46,978 nt of DNA from Bradyrhizobium sp. URHD0069 (GCF_000701345.1 NZ_JNIJ01000048.1:1-46978), one strand, 5' to 3'; counted from the first letter of the stretch, positions 25,157-33,094 are shown. Notes: generated from the letters alone by a model not told the origin. Numbers and translations are program-made.

Positions 25157-26083
25157 GTAAATCTGAACTGTCAGGATGGCGACGGCCGCGATGATTCCCC
25201 CGCCGAATAAGTCAATGAGATGGTGCCCGCCCTCTGGAAGAGTCGATAGAATCACGGCTGCATTGAGCAGCATCGCGGGAATCGCGATGTAGCGAACATC
25301 TCGCACTGCCCAAGCTGTTATTATGGCGAGCGTTGTGTGAAACGATGGGAAGGTGACGAGTCCCTGAACTCTGGTAAAATCCAAGATCGGAGCCGCATCG
25401 TTGCGCAACGATGTAAACACCTCTCGATGCCACACGCCCGCGTTTGCAGTGTATTGGCTAAACAGGTCCCGGGCAGGCTGGTAATAGGCATAAGCGCCTT
25501 CGGCGGGAACCAGTGTGACAACAACACCGGTCATCAGATCTGACATGGCAAGCACTGCGAGGAATTTAGCCAGCGGCTCGCGCTGTCTTGTGAAACCCAG
25601 AAAAAGAATCAGGAGCACGAGCTGCGGGGCGGCGGAGTGATACGCGGCGCTGAGCGCCCAGCTCAAAATGTGGGACTGATTCGCAAAGGCGAGAAACGCT
25701 GGCCAATCGAAGCCAATTGCCTTGTCGATGGCCGCCAGCTCAGCGTCTCTCAGCGGCAGCCCCAAGCTCGCCGAGAGATAGGAGAATGTCACGCCCGTGA
25801 TGCCGCTTGCAATAATGAACGCGGCAGCTTGGAGCAAGAGCTTGGTGCCATCGGCAATTACAGAAATGCTTCTGCCGAGCACCGACTGGTCGGAGCGGAG
25901 CCGATTTGCGACGGCGATGGTCGCTAAATAGGCGACGCTGGCGATCGCCACGGTCCGCAGGATGAGCACAAAAGTCCCCGGCGCAAAGGTCAGCTTCCCG
26001 AACTGAAGCCAAATTACATCGACGACAAGAAAAATCGCGACGACGCTCCATGCCAGAATCATGGGGTTTCTTGATTGCGTCAT
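25082..26083 (-). CDS. PAP2-superfamily membrane phosphatase
   Basis: 333 residues from ATG 26083, with AGGGG 7 nt upstream; the open extension to 26152 is read from the duplicated repeat and is not part of the gene. At least six membrane helices. The PAP2 signature is visible as FPSFHTTLAIITAW (family PSxH) and LPEGGHHLIDLFGGGIIAA (family SRxxxxxHxxxD; here the Arg is not evident). Such proteins dephosphorylate lipid phosphates such as phosphatidic acid or undecaprenyl pyrophosphate in the inner membrane; the substrate is unknown. An N-terminal half with MILAWSVVAIFLVVDVIWLQ is unlike the short bacterial PAP2 enzymes and may be an inositol-phosphoceramide-synthase-like (DUF/PAP2_3) arrangement. 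Confidence 0.78.
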   Translation of the reverse strand: MTQSRNPMILAWSVVAIFLVVDVIWLQFGKLTFAPGTFVLILRTVAIASVAYLATIAVANRLRSDQSVLGRSISVIADGTKLLLQAAAFIIASGITGVTFSYLSASLGLPLRDAELAAIDKAIGFDWPAFLAFANQSHILSWALSAAYHSAAPQLVLLILFLGFTRQREPLAKFLAVLAMSDLMTGVVVTLVPAEGAYAYYQPARDLFSQYTANAGVWHREVFTSLRNDAAPILDFTRVQGLVTFPSFHTTLAIITAWAVRDVRYIAIPAMLLNAAVILSTLPEGGHHLIDLFGGGIIAAVAILTVQIYMSTYERGNAAVDGVAFIENPLERL

Positions 26084-26112
26084 AAATTGCCCCTCGCCCT
26101 TAGTGGCGGAAA

Positions 26113-26238
26113 CTACCACCACAACCTCACAGCGAACCAGAGAACGAACCATACCTCAATCGTTCAAAGCTGCTCCAGCGGATTCTCGACGAAAGCTACT
26201 CCGCCGACCGCTGCATTCCCGCCTTCCTAGGTGGACAT
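26113..26238 (-). pseudogene. 3'-end remnant of a second PAP2 gene
   Basis: The minus strand reads MST-stop-EGGNAAVGGVAFVENPLEQL-stop; the intact gene reads MSTYERGNAAVDGVAFIENPLERL. One Tyr codon has become TAG. The homology continues about 50 nt past the stop and abuts the 5' end of the intact gene. This is what a tandem duplicate leaves after losing most of its length. Confidence 0.75.
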
Positions 26239-26243
26239 CAACA

Positions 26244-26270
26244 GAAAAAGGCCCGCCGAAGCGAGCCTTT
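26244..26270 (-). terminator. Rho-independent terminator
   Basis: On the minus strand: AGGCTCGC, TTCG loop, GCGGGCCT, then TTTTT. It lies 30 nt after the stop of the membrane protein gene at 26301. Confidence 0.8.
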
Positions 26271-26300
26271 GGCTAATCGATTTGGCAGCGGGTCTATGCG

Positions 26301-27464
26301 TCAGCCGAAGAGGTAACGCCGCGTATCGGGGTTCTCCCGGCGCCACATCACGTTATCCAGGAAGTAATGGTGGACGTTGATGAAAACCCAGAAGATGAAC
26401 ATGAACATGGAGGCTCCGAAGATCTCCTTATTGTAGGGCACCATCATGTCGAGCACGACCGGAAGTCCGAAGAAGCCCAAAAATCCGACCAAGCAGCCGA
26501 TGATGATGAAGCACGCAATGTTGAGGCGATACCTGACCCCCAGGAACTTCCTGGTGAGGGACAAGGTGAGCGGCTCCGAGGCGTCCTCCTGACCTTTCTC
26601 ATAGTTGGTCTCGAATCGCCACACGACAGCCAAATACTGCAGGGAATGCAGGGCCGGCACGACAAGGATCAAGAGCGGATTAACTTTTACGAACAAGAGC
26701 CAAATGTAGAGGCTCGCCACGTATCCCACCACGCCATTGTACGGCAGGCTGCCGGTATTCCCTTTCCAGCGGCGATGGAGAACCCATAGCGTCATCACAC
26801 TCGTAACCACCACGACGGCGGTTGCGATGGACAGCACCGCTGGTGGCACGGGGAATAAGTAGTATTTAAGGCCGAACAGGTTACGCTCACTCAGGGCCAC
26901 ATTGATATTGAGCCACGATAGTATCCAAACGGCGTAGCTGTTGACGAGCAACGCCTTCTTGTCCGTTGCCTGGAAGAACTGCTTCTTAAGCGCAGCATCG
27001 ACCATGAGCATGCCGTAACCCTGCTTCACATAATGCCAGCCGACGAAGAACGCCATGGCATTGCCGCCATAGCCCAGAATCTGAACATCGCCCCTTGCTA
27101 CCGTAATGGCGAAGAAAATCGCCATCGCGATGGGCACCACAATCCCCGCAACGATGTACCGCACACGCAGGGCCAGGCTATGATCCGCACCGAAACTTTT
27201 GCTGCCGAAATTCCGATAGAAGATCTGGTACGAGTGCGCAAAATGCGGATTGTTGATGACGTTGCTGAGCAGGAACATCGCCAGCCAGATTGACGCATAG
27301 TACTTTTCCGGAGGTCGAAGAAACAGCAGCGGGAGAAGGATGAGTGAACTGCCCCCCATGCAGATGAAATCGACAAAGGGGCCGTAGAGGTAACGCCGTC
27401 CGTCTAAGCCAGGGGTTCGGTCGTAGGCAACCGCCCCTGTGGCACTGATGTTTCCGGAAGACAT
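26301..27464 (-). CDS. Multi-pass membrane protein with conserved-looking histidines, unknown function
   Basis: 387 residues from ATG 27464, preceded by AAGGGGGT; an upstream ATG at 27491 lacks proper spacing. About nine membrane helices. Histidines sit at helix ends in motif-like contexts: NNPHFAHSYQIFYR, FFVGWHYVKQGYGMLMVDA, PALHSLQYLAVVWRFE and NVHHYFLDNVMWRRENPDTR. Such spacing recalls di-metal or heme membrane enzymes (desaturase-like), but no named family is recognised and the count of His does not match a desaturase box set. It stands alone with its own terminator (26244-26270). Confidence 0.75.
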   Translation of the reverse strand: MSSGNISATGAVAYDRTPGLDGRRYLYGPFVDFICMGGSSLILLPLLFLRPPEKYYASIWLAMFLLSNVINNPHFAHSYQIFYRNFGSKSFGADHSLALRVRYIVAGIVVPIAMAIFFAITVARGDVQILGYGGNAMAFFVGWHYVKQGYGMLMVDAALKKQFFQATDKKALLVNSYAVWILSWLNINVALSERNLFGLKYYLFPVPPAVLSIATAVVVVTSVMTLWVLHRRWKGNTGSLPYNGVVGYVASLYIWLLFVKVNPLLILVVPALHSLQYLAVVWRFETNYEKGQEDASEPLTLSLTRKFLGVRYRLNIACFIIIGCLVGFLGFFGLPVVLDMMVPYNKEIFGASMFMFIFWVFINVHHYFLDNVMWRRENPDTRRYLFG

Positions 27465-27634
27465 CTGACACCCCCTTGGACCATCCCCCAAATGGAAATA
27501 CCAATACCAGTAAACATTTTTAATGCCAGCGAGCCAGTCGCGCGAGGGTTAACGCGAGGATTCGGGCGGAGAGAAGCAGAGTAGCACCCCAGGAACCCTC
27601 GTGGATGCTGCAGCAAACGTCGTATCCTCAAGTA

Positions 27635-27790
27635 GTAACAGTTTGCGGTGTTGCTGCCCAGCGACGTGCAGCCATCGGGATCTGACAATCGCCACTGCGT
27701 TGCCGCGGCCGAAACCTTGGTAGCTCCTTCCGGAGTTGCCAGCAGCCTGCCCTGCTCCTCCGCAACATCTTTGTTGAGCAGCTGGCACGT
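27635..27790 (-). pseudogene. 3'-end remnant of a paralogue of the 32091-32558 lipoprotein
   Basis: The minus strand reads VAEEQGRLLATPEGATKVSA then AATQWRLSDPDGCTSLGSN and TANCYYLR; the intact lipoprotein ends with AATQWRLSNPDGCATLGGN then RANCY-stop. The stop codon has been lost and the frame runs on into noise. No start or lipobox remains upstream. The rest of 27465-28377 is covered by the GC-rich repeat noted next. Confidence 0.75.
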
Positions 27791-27879
27791 CGGCCGGCCC
27801 TAGAGAAAATTGCCGCGATAGAATGAACGCACGCAGTGCGCGGCGGTGTGATTTTGTTGAAGCGGATCAACGTGATTTG

Positions 27880-28340
27880 CCTGGTCCGGTCCCGGCGTCA
27901 AGTCCAGCGGAGGCCAAGTCAGCCCGACCGGGCGCAGACAAATCCATGTCCGCTGGATGACGGTGACAAGAAAGCCCGATCACCGGGGAGAGCACGAAGG
28001 AAACTGTTAAAACCATTGCGTGCGGGAATGCCGGGTGTTCCGGTGCGACCGTGGCGACTACCGTGTGCTTTCTACCTTTGCACACGGGCTGCGGGTGCAG
28101 CGGGCACCCGGCATTCCCCACGCCCTCTGTTTTCCCAGGGCGAATGATTCATGCACACCTCGGGCGCCCAGCGCCGCGGGGCGACGACGCGTGTCTGGGA
28201 CCCGGGCGCGTCCGCAGCGAACCCTTTCACAAATAGCTGATAGCCGCTTTTGCTTTCACCGTTCCAGAACATGTTTCGTCGATACGCGCTCGAGCCCGCG
28301 CGACACCAGGCGCCGCTGCGGCGGCGAGTTGCCCGGGCCG
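27880..28340. repeat. GC-rich intergenic region with a large stem-loop
   Basis: The stem GGGAATGCCGGGTG (28024-28037) pairs perfectly with CACCCGGCATTCCC (28105-28118). With one bulged C it extends by GCGTG/CACGC to 28018-28123. The wording (CCCGATCACCGGGGAGAGCACG, a GGGAATGCCGGGTG stem) is a pattern I recall as a dispersed intergenic repeat in Bradyrhizobium genomes, from memory only. No frame here is convincing. Confidence 0.5.
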
Positions 28341-28377
28341 TGACGAGCAAGCCGCACACTTTAAAATGGAGTTTAAC

Positions 28378-28734
28378 ATGTTGGCCTCCATCAAACAGGC
28401 ATCGATCACAATTGGAGTGACGCTTGGGCTAAGTATGCCCTTGTCTCCAGCCTTTTCCGACCCCGCTCCATCGAACACAGCAATGCAGAACCAGGCCGCT
28501 CCTGCGTTAAGAGCTGGCAATCTTGTTCGGCTGCGTTCAGGAGGGCCATTGATGACCGTCGTCGGCATTGAGGACGATCAGGTGAATTGCGCTTGGACCG
28601 ACCGGGATGGCCATATTGGATATGAACGTCTCCCCATCGATGCGCTCGAGCCGGGAATACGCATTCTCAACGGCCTCCCCAGACCAATTCCGGACGATTA
28701 CGGCCTCCCGGGACCAGTTCCGGACGATTCGTAA
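28378..28734 (+). CDS. Exported YodC-like (DUF2158) protein
   Basis: 118 residues from ATG 28378, with GGAG 7 nt upstream (an in-frame ATG at 28366 lies before that site). A signal peptide (MLASIKQASITIGVTLGLSM, then PLSPAFSD) precedes a DUF2158/YodC-like domain: LRAGNLVRLRSGGPLMTVVG then VNCAWTDRDGHIGYERLP (family GDVVxLKSGGPxMTV and CxW). YodC-type domains are normally in short cytoplasmic proteins; export is unusual. The C-terminus is a tandem repeat of ten residues, GLPRPIPDDY then GLPGPVPDDS, encoded by two adjacent 30-nt units (28672-28701, 28702-28731). Confidence 0.7.
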   Translation: MLASIKQASITIGVTLGLSMPLSPAFSDPAPSNTAMQNQAAPALRAGNLVRLRSGGPLMTVVGIEDDQVNCAWTDRDGHIGYERLPIDALEPGIRILNGLPRPIPDDYGLPGPVPDDS

Positions 28735-28976
28735 CGCGACTGTACGAAATTGCCGGGACGTTATCGGCGATAGCACCACGGGCGCGCCGCTGGCAGCAAG
28801 GGCGGCTTGTAGAGCCCGGGAAGGCGAAGGGGAAATGACGGAGGTCGAATGAAATCTGGTGATCTGCCGATTTCATTCGAGCAAGGACAAATTGTTATGC
28901 TTAAGACCCGATCCAGGGTTGCCTCGGAACCAAAATGCAATCAGTATTCAGCATTTTGGGGCTGGGGAATTTCAGA

Positions 28977-29168
28977 ATGGCAGAATTTATCGTGAGAGTT
29001 GGGGATGAGCCGTGTCTTGTAACGACCAACAAACGATCGAAAACCGCTTGGGTGGCATCGGGCGAATACATGGGCAAACGGCACAGCAGCGAGCACAGAA
29101 CCGAAGGCGCTGCGGTCAAGCAATGGCGAGAATCGGCGCAGCGCGACCAAGGCATCCAAAGCTTTTGA
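28977..29168 (+). CDS. Small hypothetical protein
   Basis: 63 residues from ATG 28977; GGGGAA lies about 9 nt upstream. Reads MAEFIVRVGDEPCLVTTNKR then SKTAWVASGEYMGKRHSSE, and an acidic/basic helix AAVKQWRESAQRDQG. It looks like a short soluble domain, but no family is recognised. It faces the ClpP-like gene convergently with only 7 nt between stops. A longer reading from 28935 adds residues without a ribosome site. Confidence 0.5.
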   Translation: MAEFIVRVGDEPCLVTTNKRSKTAWVASGEYMGKRHSSEHRTEGAAVKQWRESAQRDQGIQSF

Positions 29169-29175
29169 CAAACTG

Positions 29176-30150
29176 TTATTCGCCGGCGATTTGAACCCAA
29201 TCGCCCTTCGTGTTTTTTGTGTCGCGGTGTTTAGCGCCGGAATCCCAGTCGACGCAGTTTCTTACGTCGTTAGAATTATTGAACTCGCACACTTCTCTCC
29301 GCATGGTCTTGCCGTTCACATCTTGAATGACTACGGCGAGCCCCTGTCTCCCGTCCTTTAGCGCGTACGCCAGTCCCAGAATGCAGTTATTGAACTCCGG
29401 CTGACACAAACGGGAAAGAGCCGCGTTGCCGTCATTCTGCTGGGCTGAGAGTTTAGCCACCTTGTCTATGAACTCATTCCAAGAAGAGGCGTTTGTTGAG
29501 GCTCTTGCTTGCGGTGCTACAGCCGCCAGCGACGCGAACTCTTCGTCCGTTACAACTTGTCTCGTTTGAACGGGCTTTCCCTCCATCGTTACGCCCATGG
29601 ACTGGAGATCTTGCGAATTGAGCCACACTATCTGTCTCGATGGCGTCTTCACCATCCGCCCTATGATCGCGGATGGAACACCAAGCTCCTGCGCGAAGCG
29701 AGCCATCGAGACGGTTGCGGCGTCCGACAGCACAGTCTCACGACCGCCTTTTTCAGAGGCTTTGTGCACACCGATCTGTGCACCATCGCCTATGAACTTC
29801 GGATCACCTGCGGCGAAGGCCAAAAAGCATGCTGATGCACAAACCGCCCCCTGACCAACAGTGGTCGAAATCTTCCCCTCTCTAATCGTTCCTGCCAGCC
29901 TTGCACCTTCCAGGAGTCTACCGCCTGTCGAATTTAGCTGAACGTTCTCGACGAGCTTGCCCGTGGCCTTTGCCTGCTTGACTTCGCTGATGAATGCATC
30001 GGCGTCGCCTGCTGTGATCTGACCAGATATCTGGATAATCACACCGCCCTGTTTGCCCGGCAGGCTCTTTATTGTCGCTGACGATGCCGGCGCGCCCCAA
30101 CAAACGGCGACCGCTATTCCCAGAAAAATCGCGCAACCCGACGACTTCAT
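29176..30150 (-). CDS. Exported ClpP-like serine-protease-fold protein (COG3904-like)
   Basis: 324 residues from ATG 30150, with AGGGG 5 nt upstream; residues read further upstream to 30336 are not needed. Signal peptide MKSSGCAIFLGIAVAVCWGA then PASSA. A crotonase/ClpP fold follows: GGVIIQISGQITAGDADAF, NSTGGRLLEGARLAG (oxyanion-type glycines at 76-77), then AVCASACFLAFAAG with S106 as the probable nucleophile flanked by Cys104 and Cys108, and IGVHKAS with H129 as the probable general base. The C-terminal third (CQPEFNNCILGLAYALKDGR) is a separate domain with Cys pairs. Expected in the periplasm; substrate unknown. Confidence 0.75.
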   Translation of the reverse strand: MKSSGCAIFLGIAVAVCWGAPASSATIKSLPGKQGGVIIQISGQITAGDADAFISEVKQAKATGKLVENVQLNSTGGRLLEGARLAGTIREGKISTTVGQGAVCASACFLAFAAGDPKFIGDGAQIGVHKASEKGGRETVLSDAATVSMARFAQELGVPSAIIGRMVKTPSRQIVWLNSQDLQSMGVTMEGKPVQTRQVVTDEEFASLAAVAPQARASTNASSWNEFIDKVAKLSAQQNDGNAALSRLCQPEFNNCILGLAYALKDGRQGLAVVIQDVNGKTMRREVCEFNNSNDVRNCVDWDSGAKHRDTKNTKGDWVQIAGE

Positions 30151-30454
30151 GGCGCCCCTGATGCCTATCAAGCTAAGTTTTTCGCAAGCTTTAGGCGTGC
30201 GCAAGGGATTTTCCCATGTCAGGGATTGTCGATTGCGTTCCCCGGCCGCGGGATACGCCAATCTGGAAGCTTTAAGCATCGCTGAAATGCCGATCCTTCC
30301 GGAAAAGGGCGCCGCGGTCACGGCTTTTCGCTGCATACCTTCGCCTCGAGTGCTTCGACAACGAGCCCCTTGAAGGATGCGCCAATTTCGGATTGCGAAG
30401 CGTTTCGTCGCGGGTTTAGCGACGCCTGATTGGTTGGCTGCCGAACCATAAAAG
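30151..30454. other. Intergenic, no gene seen
   Basis: Upstream region of the ClpP-like gene; about 304 nt. Frames here are open for short stretches only and lack ribosome sites. No hairpin of note. Confidence 0.4.
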
Positions 30455-30676
30455 TCAGCGCGCCGTGCTCTTTGCCTTCCGGTCGCTTATGGCCTCTTGG
30501 AGGTCAGACAGAATGACTTTTATGGCTTGGATTTGCGCCTCCATCTCCTCAAGCGAGGCCTTCGGGGCTTCACTCACCCACATCGGGTTATCCAGCATCC
30601 GCCGCAATTGAAACTGCTGGTCTTTAAGCGCCTCAATCAAATTGAGCTTGTCTGGCAATTTGGCCTCCCCCTCCAT
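30455..30676 (-). CDS. Small coiled-coil protein
   Basis: 73 residues if started at ATG 30676; a TTG at 30658 has a much better ribosome site (GGAGG 5 nt upstream) and would give 67. The sequence is almost wholly helical with heptads: LNLIEALKDQQFQLRRMLDN, then SLEEMEAQIQAIKVILSDLQ, tail basic (DRKAKSTAR). Family not recognised; such proteins are common small cytoplasmic hypotheticals in rhizobia. It lies just beside repeat A copy 1, whose terminal motif begins 6 nt upstream of the ATG. Confidence 0.55.
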   Translation of the reverse strand: MEGEAKLPDKLNLIEALKDQQFQLRRMLDNPMWVSEAPKASLEEMEAQIQAIKVILSDLQEAISDRKAKSTAR

Positions 30677-30681
30677 TTTTC

Positions 30682-31048
30682 GGTAGTGTCTCAGTTTGAA
30701 AGCCCAACTTTTGTGCTTAGGACTTGCGTTTTCTCAAAACGCAGGGTGAAGGGGCGGTTAGAACTACGCTCCGGGCACGCCCATACCCCACCAAGCGCCC
30801 GTGTGAACCCCGCCCGAGCCCCCTAAAGCTGGCGGGGTTCTTTTATGGGGTACTGGCCGAATTAGGCCACTCGTAGATTCAAAAACAGGCCACGCGCAAA
30901 AGCCCGGCTTTTCAGCCGGGCTACTGCAAGTATCGATACGTGAAACAATCCAAAGACCATAGCGGAGCGGGCTTGAGCCGGTATGTGAACTACTTAACAC
31001 TGTCGCAGATTTATTGACTGGGCCACTCGCCATTTCAAAACAGGCCAC
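30682..31048 (+). repeat. Dispersed repeat A, copy 1 (no right terminus)
   Basis: Begins GGTAGTGTCTCAGTTTGAA and matches the element at 33135-33750 in two blocks: 30682-30846 against 33138-33310, and 30849-31048 against 33434-33634. It lacks the 120-nt segment between those blocks and the right inverted terminus. It holds hairpins AACCCCGCC/GGCGGGGTT (30806-30839, followed by CTTTT) and AGCCCGGC/GCCGGGCT (30901-30922). No gene lies in 30677-31385. Confidence 0.85.
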
Positions 31049-31056
31049 TCTTGGAA

Positions 31057-31155
31057 TCTAAAACAGAATTTAATGGGATCGGCGGATTGCGAACCTACAT
31101 CAGAGTAGTGCCGGCGTCCCTCCGGCACTTCTTTGCGTAAGCTACGGCCCCAGCT
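31057..31155 (+). repeat. Dispersed repeat B, copy 1
   Basis: Matches 10156-10256. Begins TCTAAAACAGAATTTAAT. Includes the hairpin GTGCCGG/CCGGCAC (31108-31128) followed by TTCTTT. It abuts repeat A copy 1 and runs into the terminator at 31145-31180. Confidence 0.75.
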
Positions 31156-31180
31156 TCCCCCCGAGCTGGGGCCGTTTCTT
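31145..31180 (+). terminator. Terminator-like hairpin
   Basis: Perfect 11-base stem CGGCCCCAGCT/AGCTGGGGCCG with an eight-base loop, then TTTCTTT. No plus-strand gene ends close upstream, so it may belong to the repeat rather than to a gene. Confidence 0.6.
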
Positions 31181-31385
31181 TGAAGGGGCCGGTTAGCAGC
31201 GGGGTTAAGCCGACGCAAATACGCCGGGCGTGAGTTCGAGCGACGCGAAAGTGAGGAATGATGGCAGGTGGATATGTTTATTTTTGCAAAACGAGCCCAA
31301 TTCGATAGGCCGAGCACTCGATAAATCCGCAATACAAGCCTTCGCTACTTCCGCGCTCGAAAATCTCAGGCGAGCTACTCAATAC

Positions 31386-31739
31386 TCAATCTGTTCGGAG
31401 ACTACCGCTTGGCCGTTGGTCGTCGATTTTCGTCATCACCGAGCGGAAAAACTGGTCCCGGTCTTGGATCAATCTCAGTTGGTGGGCTCTGAACGAGGCA
31501 ACACGCTTTTGGATCTCTGCACGCTCGCGCGTGCGAGGCCCTGACGTGGCGATCGGCTCTGCCGGCGCTTCAACCCGCTCGCGCTTGAGCTGTACCGGCT
31601 GCTCGGCGTTCTGAACCAGATCTATTGGCGCGGCAATGATTTGCGGCGCGACCCGACTTGGCGTTGACGCGGCGACTTCTTCCACAAAAGCCATCGTCTG
31701 CGCGATGAGACGGTCGCGCTCTTCCATCCACGATTTCAT
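31386..31739 (-). CDS. Small hypothetical protein
   Basis: 117 residues from ATG 31739, with GAGG 7 nt upstream. A helical start (MKSWMEERDRLIAQTMAFVE) and a helical end (EIQKRVASFRAHQLRLIQDR) flank a Pro/Ala/Val linker. I recall the opening MKSWxEERDRLIAQTMAFVxxV as a recurrent Bradyrhizobium hypothetical, from memory. No signal peptide or membrane helix. Function unknown. Confidence 0.65.
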   Translation of the reverse strand: MKSWMEERDRLIAQTMAFVEEVAASTPSRVAPQIIAAPIDLVQNAEQPVQLKRERVEAPAEPIATSGPRTRERAEIQKRVASFRAHQLRLIQDRDQFFRSVMTKIDDQRPSGSLRTD

Positions 31740-32090
31740 ATCACACCTCAGCCCGGAATATTCTGCAGAAGCGGTAGCGTTTGGTCAATGAAATTGAGAG
31801 TTAGACATGGTTAATTGGATCGCCCAAGGTTCGTTGATCGCCGTCACCTGTCCATTGGCCTTTCGCCGCGTCCCATGGTGACCGAACCTAGAATGCTCGC
31901 GCATGTTGGCGGGGCCGCCTGCGGTCGGCTCGATGCGGCCGCCACTCTTCAAAAAGGGATATGCGATGCAATAAATGCGGACCAGGGCCCCACATGGGTA
32001 ACCCCCGTGCATGCCACGTCGCCTGGGATTAGCTTTGCAAGTGAACCACTCTTACGCAGCAACGCTGCGTTGGACCGTAGTGTACCCTGT
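31740..32090. other. Intergenic, no gene seen
   Basis: 351 nt between two minus-strand genes. An open stretch on the minus strand (31785-32012) has mixed composition without a ribosome site. No clear terminator or repeat. Confidence 0.35.
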
Positions 32091-32558
32091 TCAGTAACAG
32101 TTTGCTCTATTCCCGCCCAGCGTTGCGCAGCCGTCGGGATTTGATAGTCGCCATTGTGTTGCCGCAACCGAGACCTTCGCAGCTGCTTCCGGATTCGTCG
32201 GCAACCTGCTCTGTTCTTCCGCCAACATTTTCGCGTGAAATTTGGTGATTTGCGCGTTGCGTTCGAGCAGGGACAAATTCCGCGCCTGAACCTGCTCGGC
32301 GAGTGACTTTCGCAATGCGTTCTCCTGGTCGAGCAAATCGGGAAACGGCAGCACGGGGCGCAATAGCTCGGTCGCCTTGATGACGCATGTCGCGCGTGCG
32401 ACCGCATGCACTATTTCGTCAGGGTAAGCGTATCGGCATTGCGCTAGAGCCTCGTTTGCGCTGTCGCGCGCCGGATCTAACGCCTCGTTCATCTCCTGGC
32501 GCTGAATCCCACAGCCAGCCAGCACAACACAAAGTGCCCCACCTATTAGCAATCTCAT
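32091..32558 (-). CDS. Small lipoprotein, unknown function
   Basis: 155 residues. Lipobox LAGC with lipidated C16 in MRLLIGGALCVVLAGCGIQR. The mature part is helical (DSANEALAQCRYAYPDEIVH, then LLDQENALRKSLAEQVQARN) with a likely coiled coil at about 80-115, and ends with a Cys pair region (NPDGCATLGGNRANCY). A decayed copy of the last 50 codons sits at 27635-27790. Family not recognised. The stop is the very end of the conserved tail. Confidence 0.72.
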   Translation of the reverse strand: MRLLIGGALCVVLAGCGIQRQEMNEALDPARDSANEALAQCRYAYPDEIVHAVARATCVIKATELLRPVLPFPDLLDQENALRKSLAEQVQARNLSLLERNAQITKFHAKMLAEEQSRLPTNPEAAAKVSVAATQWRLSNPDGCATLGGNRANCY

Positions 32559-32681
32559 CCATCAGCCCCACACAGGTTTATTTCGCAACCTGTGGGAGAG
32601 CGCAAGTTTGGGTAGTGGGTCATTTGATTGTGGCAGACTTCCGGGCTGGAAAACGGACGGTCCCGGGCGCATATTCCGAGA

Positions 32682-32864
32682 ATGGCGACAATTGTCCGAT
32701 GCAATTGCGGCGCCGAGTACGAACGCACTGAAACAAAGTTCTTGGTACCGCATACAGGTGGCGCGGTCTGCACGGTCTGCGGAGCTGCGCTAGAGTCGTG
32801 GTGGAATAGCACCCACGTTCCCTCATTCGAACTTGTAGAACGTCCAGACAGAAAGCTGGTATGA
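32682..32864 (+). CDS. Small zinc-ribbon protein
   Basis: 60 residues from ATG 32682. Reads MATIVRCNCGAEYERTETKF then CTVCGAALESWW, giving CxC and CxxC about 24 residues apart, a minimal zinc ribbon. Similar short ribbons are common rhizobial hypotheticals; the function is unknown. Only a weak GAG lies before the ATG; an in-frame start at 32628 adds an N-terminus that looks non-coding. Its stop overlaps the next gene by four bases (ATGA at 32861-32864), so the two are translationally coupled. Confidence 0.6.
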   Translation: MATIVRCNCGAEYERTETKFLVPHTGGAVCTVCGAALESWWNSTHVPSFELVERPDRKLV

Positions 32865-33094
32865 CTAGCCACCCCAAACGCCCCAGGGACCCCAACCAGC
32901 TCGCTAAGTCGATTATCGATATTGCGACGGGGGAGAAGCCAGACCGTGACCCTACGCCAGAAGAGCAGGGTAAGGACCCGGCTGCGGTCGCCATGGGTAA
33001 GAAGGGCGGGAAGGCGCGGGCCGATGGCCTGACCGCAGAGAAGCGGTCAGAAATCGCTCGACGGGCGGCACAAAAAAGATGCGCCGAAGATTAA
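32861..33094 (+). CDS. Small basic hypothetical protein
   Basis: 77 residues. Reads PNQLAKSIIDIATGEKPDRD, then DPAAVAMGKKGGKARADGLT and EKRSEIARRAAQKR. The GGKARA...EIARRAAQKRW pattern is a widespread alphaproteobacterial small-protein tail of unknown function; it is Lys/Arg-rich and could contact nucleic acid. Coupled to the zinc-ribbon gene by ATGA overlap. It ends 40 nt before the inverted-repeat element at 33135. Confidence 0.65.
   Translation: MTSHPKRPRDPNQLAKSIIDIATGEKPDRDPTPEEQGKDPAAVAMGKKGGKARADGLTAEKRSEIARRAAQKRCAED

Noticed and set aside
27404..27688. 94-residue minus-strand frame
   Set aside because: Its first part is the tail of a lipoprotein remnant and the rest is run-on after the lost stop.
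31785..32012. 75-residue minus-strand frame
   Set aside because: Mixed composition with no domain, no ribosome site and no neighbour support.
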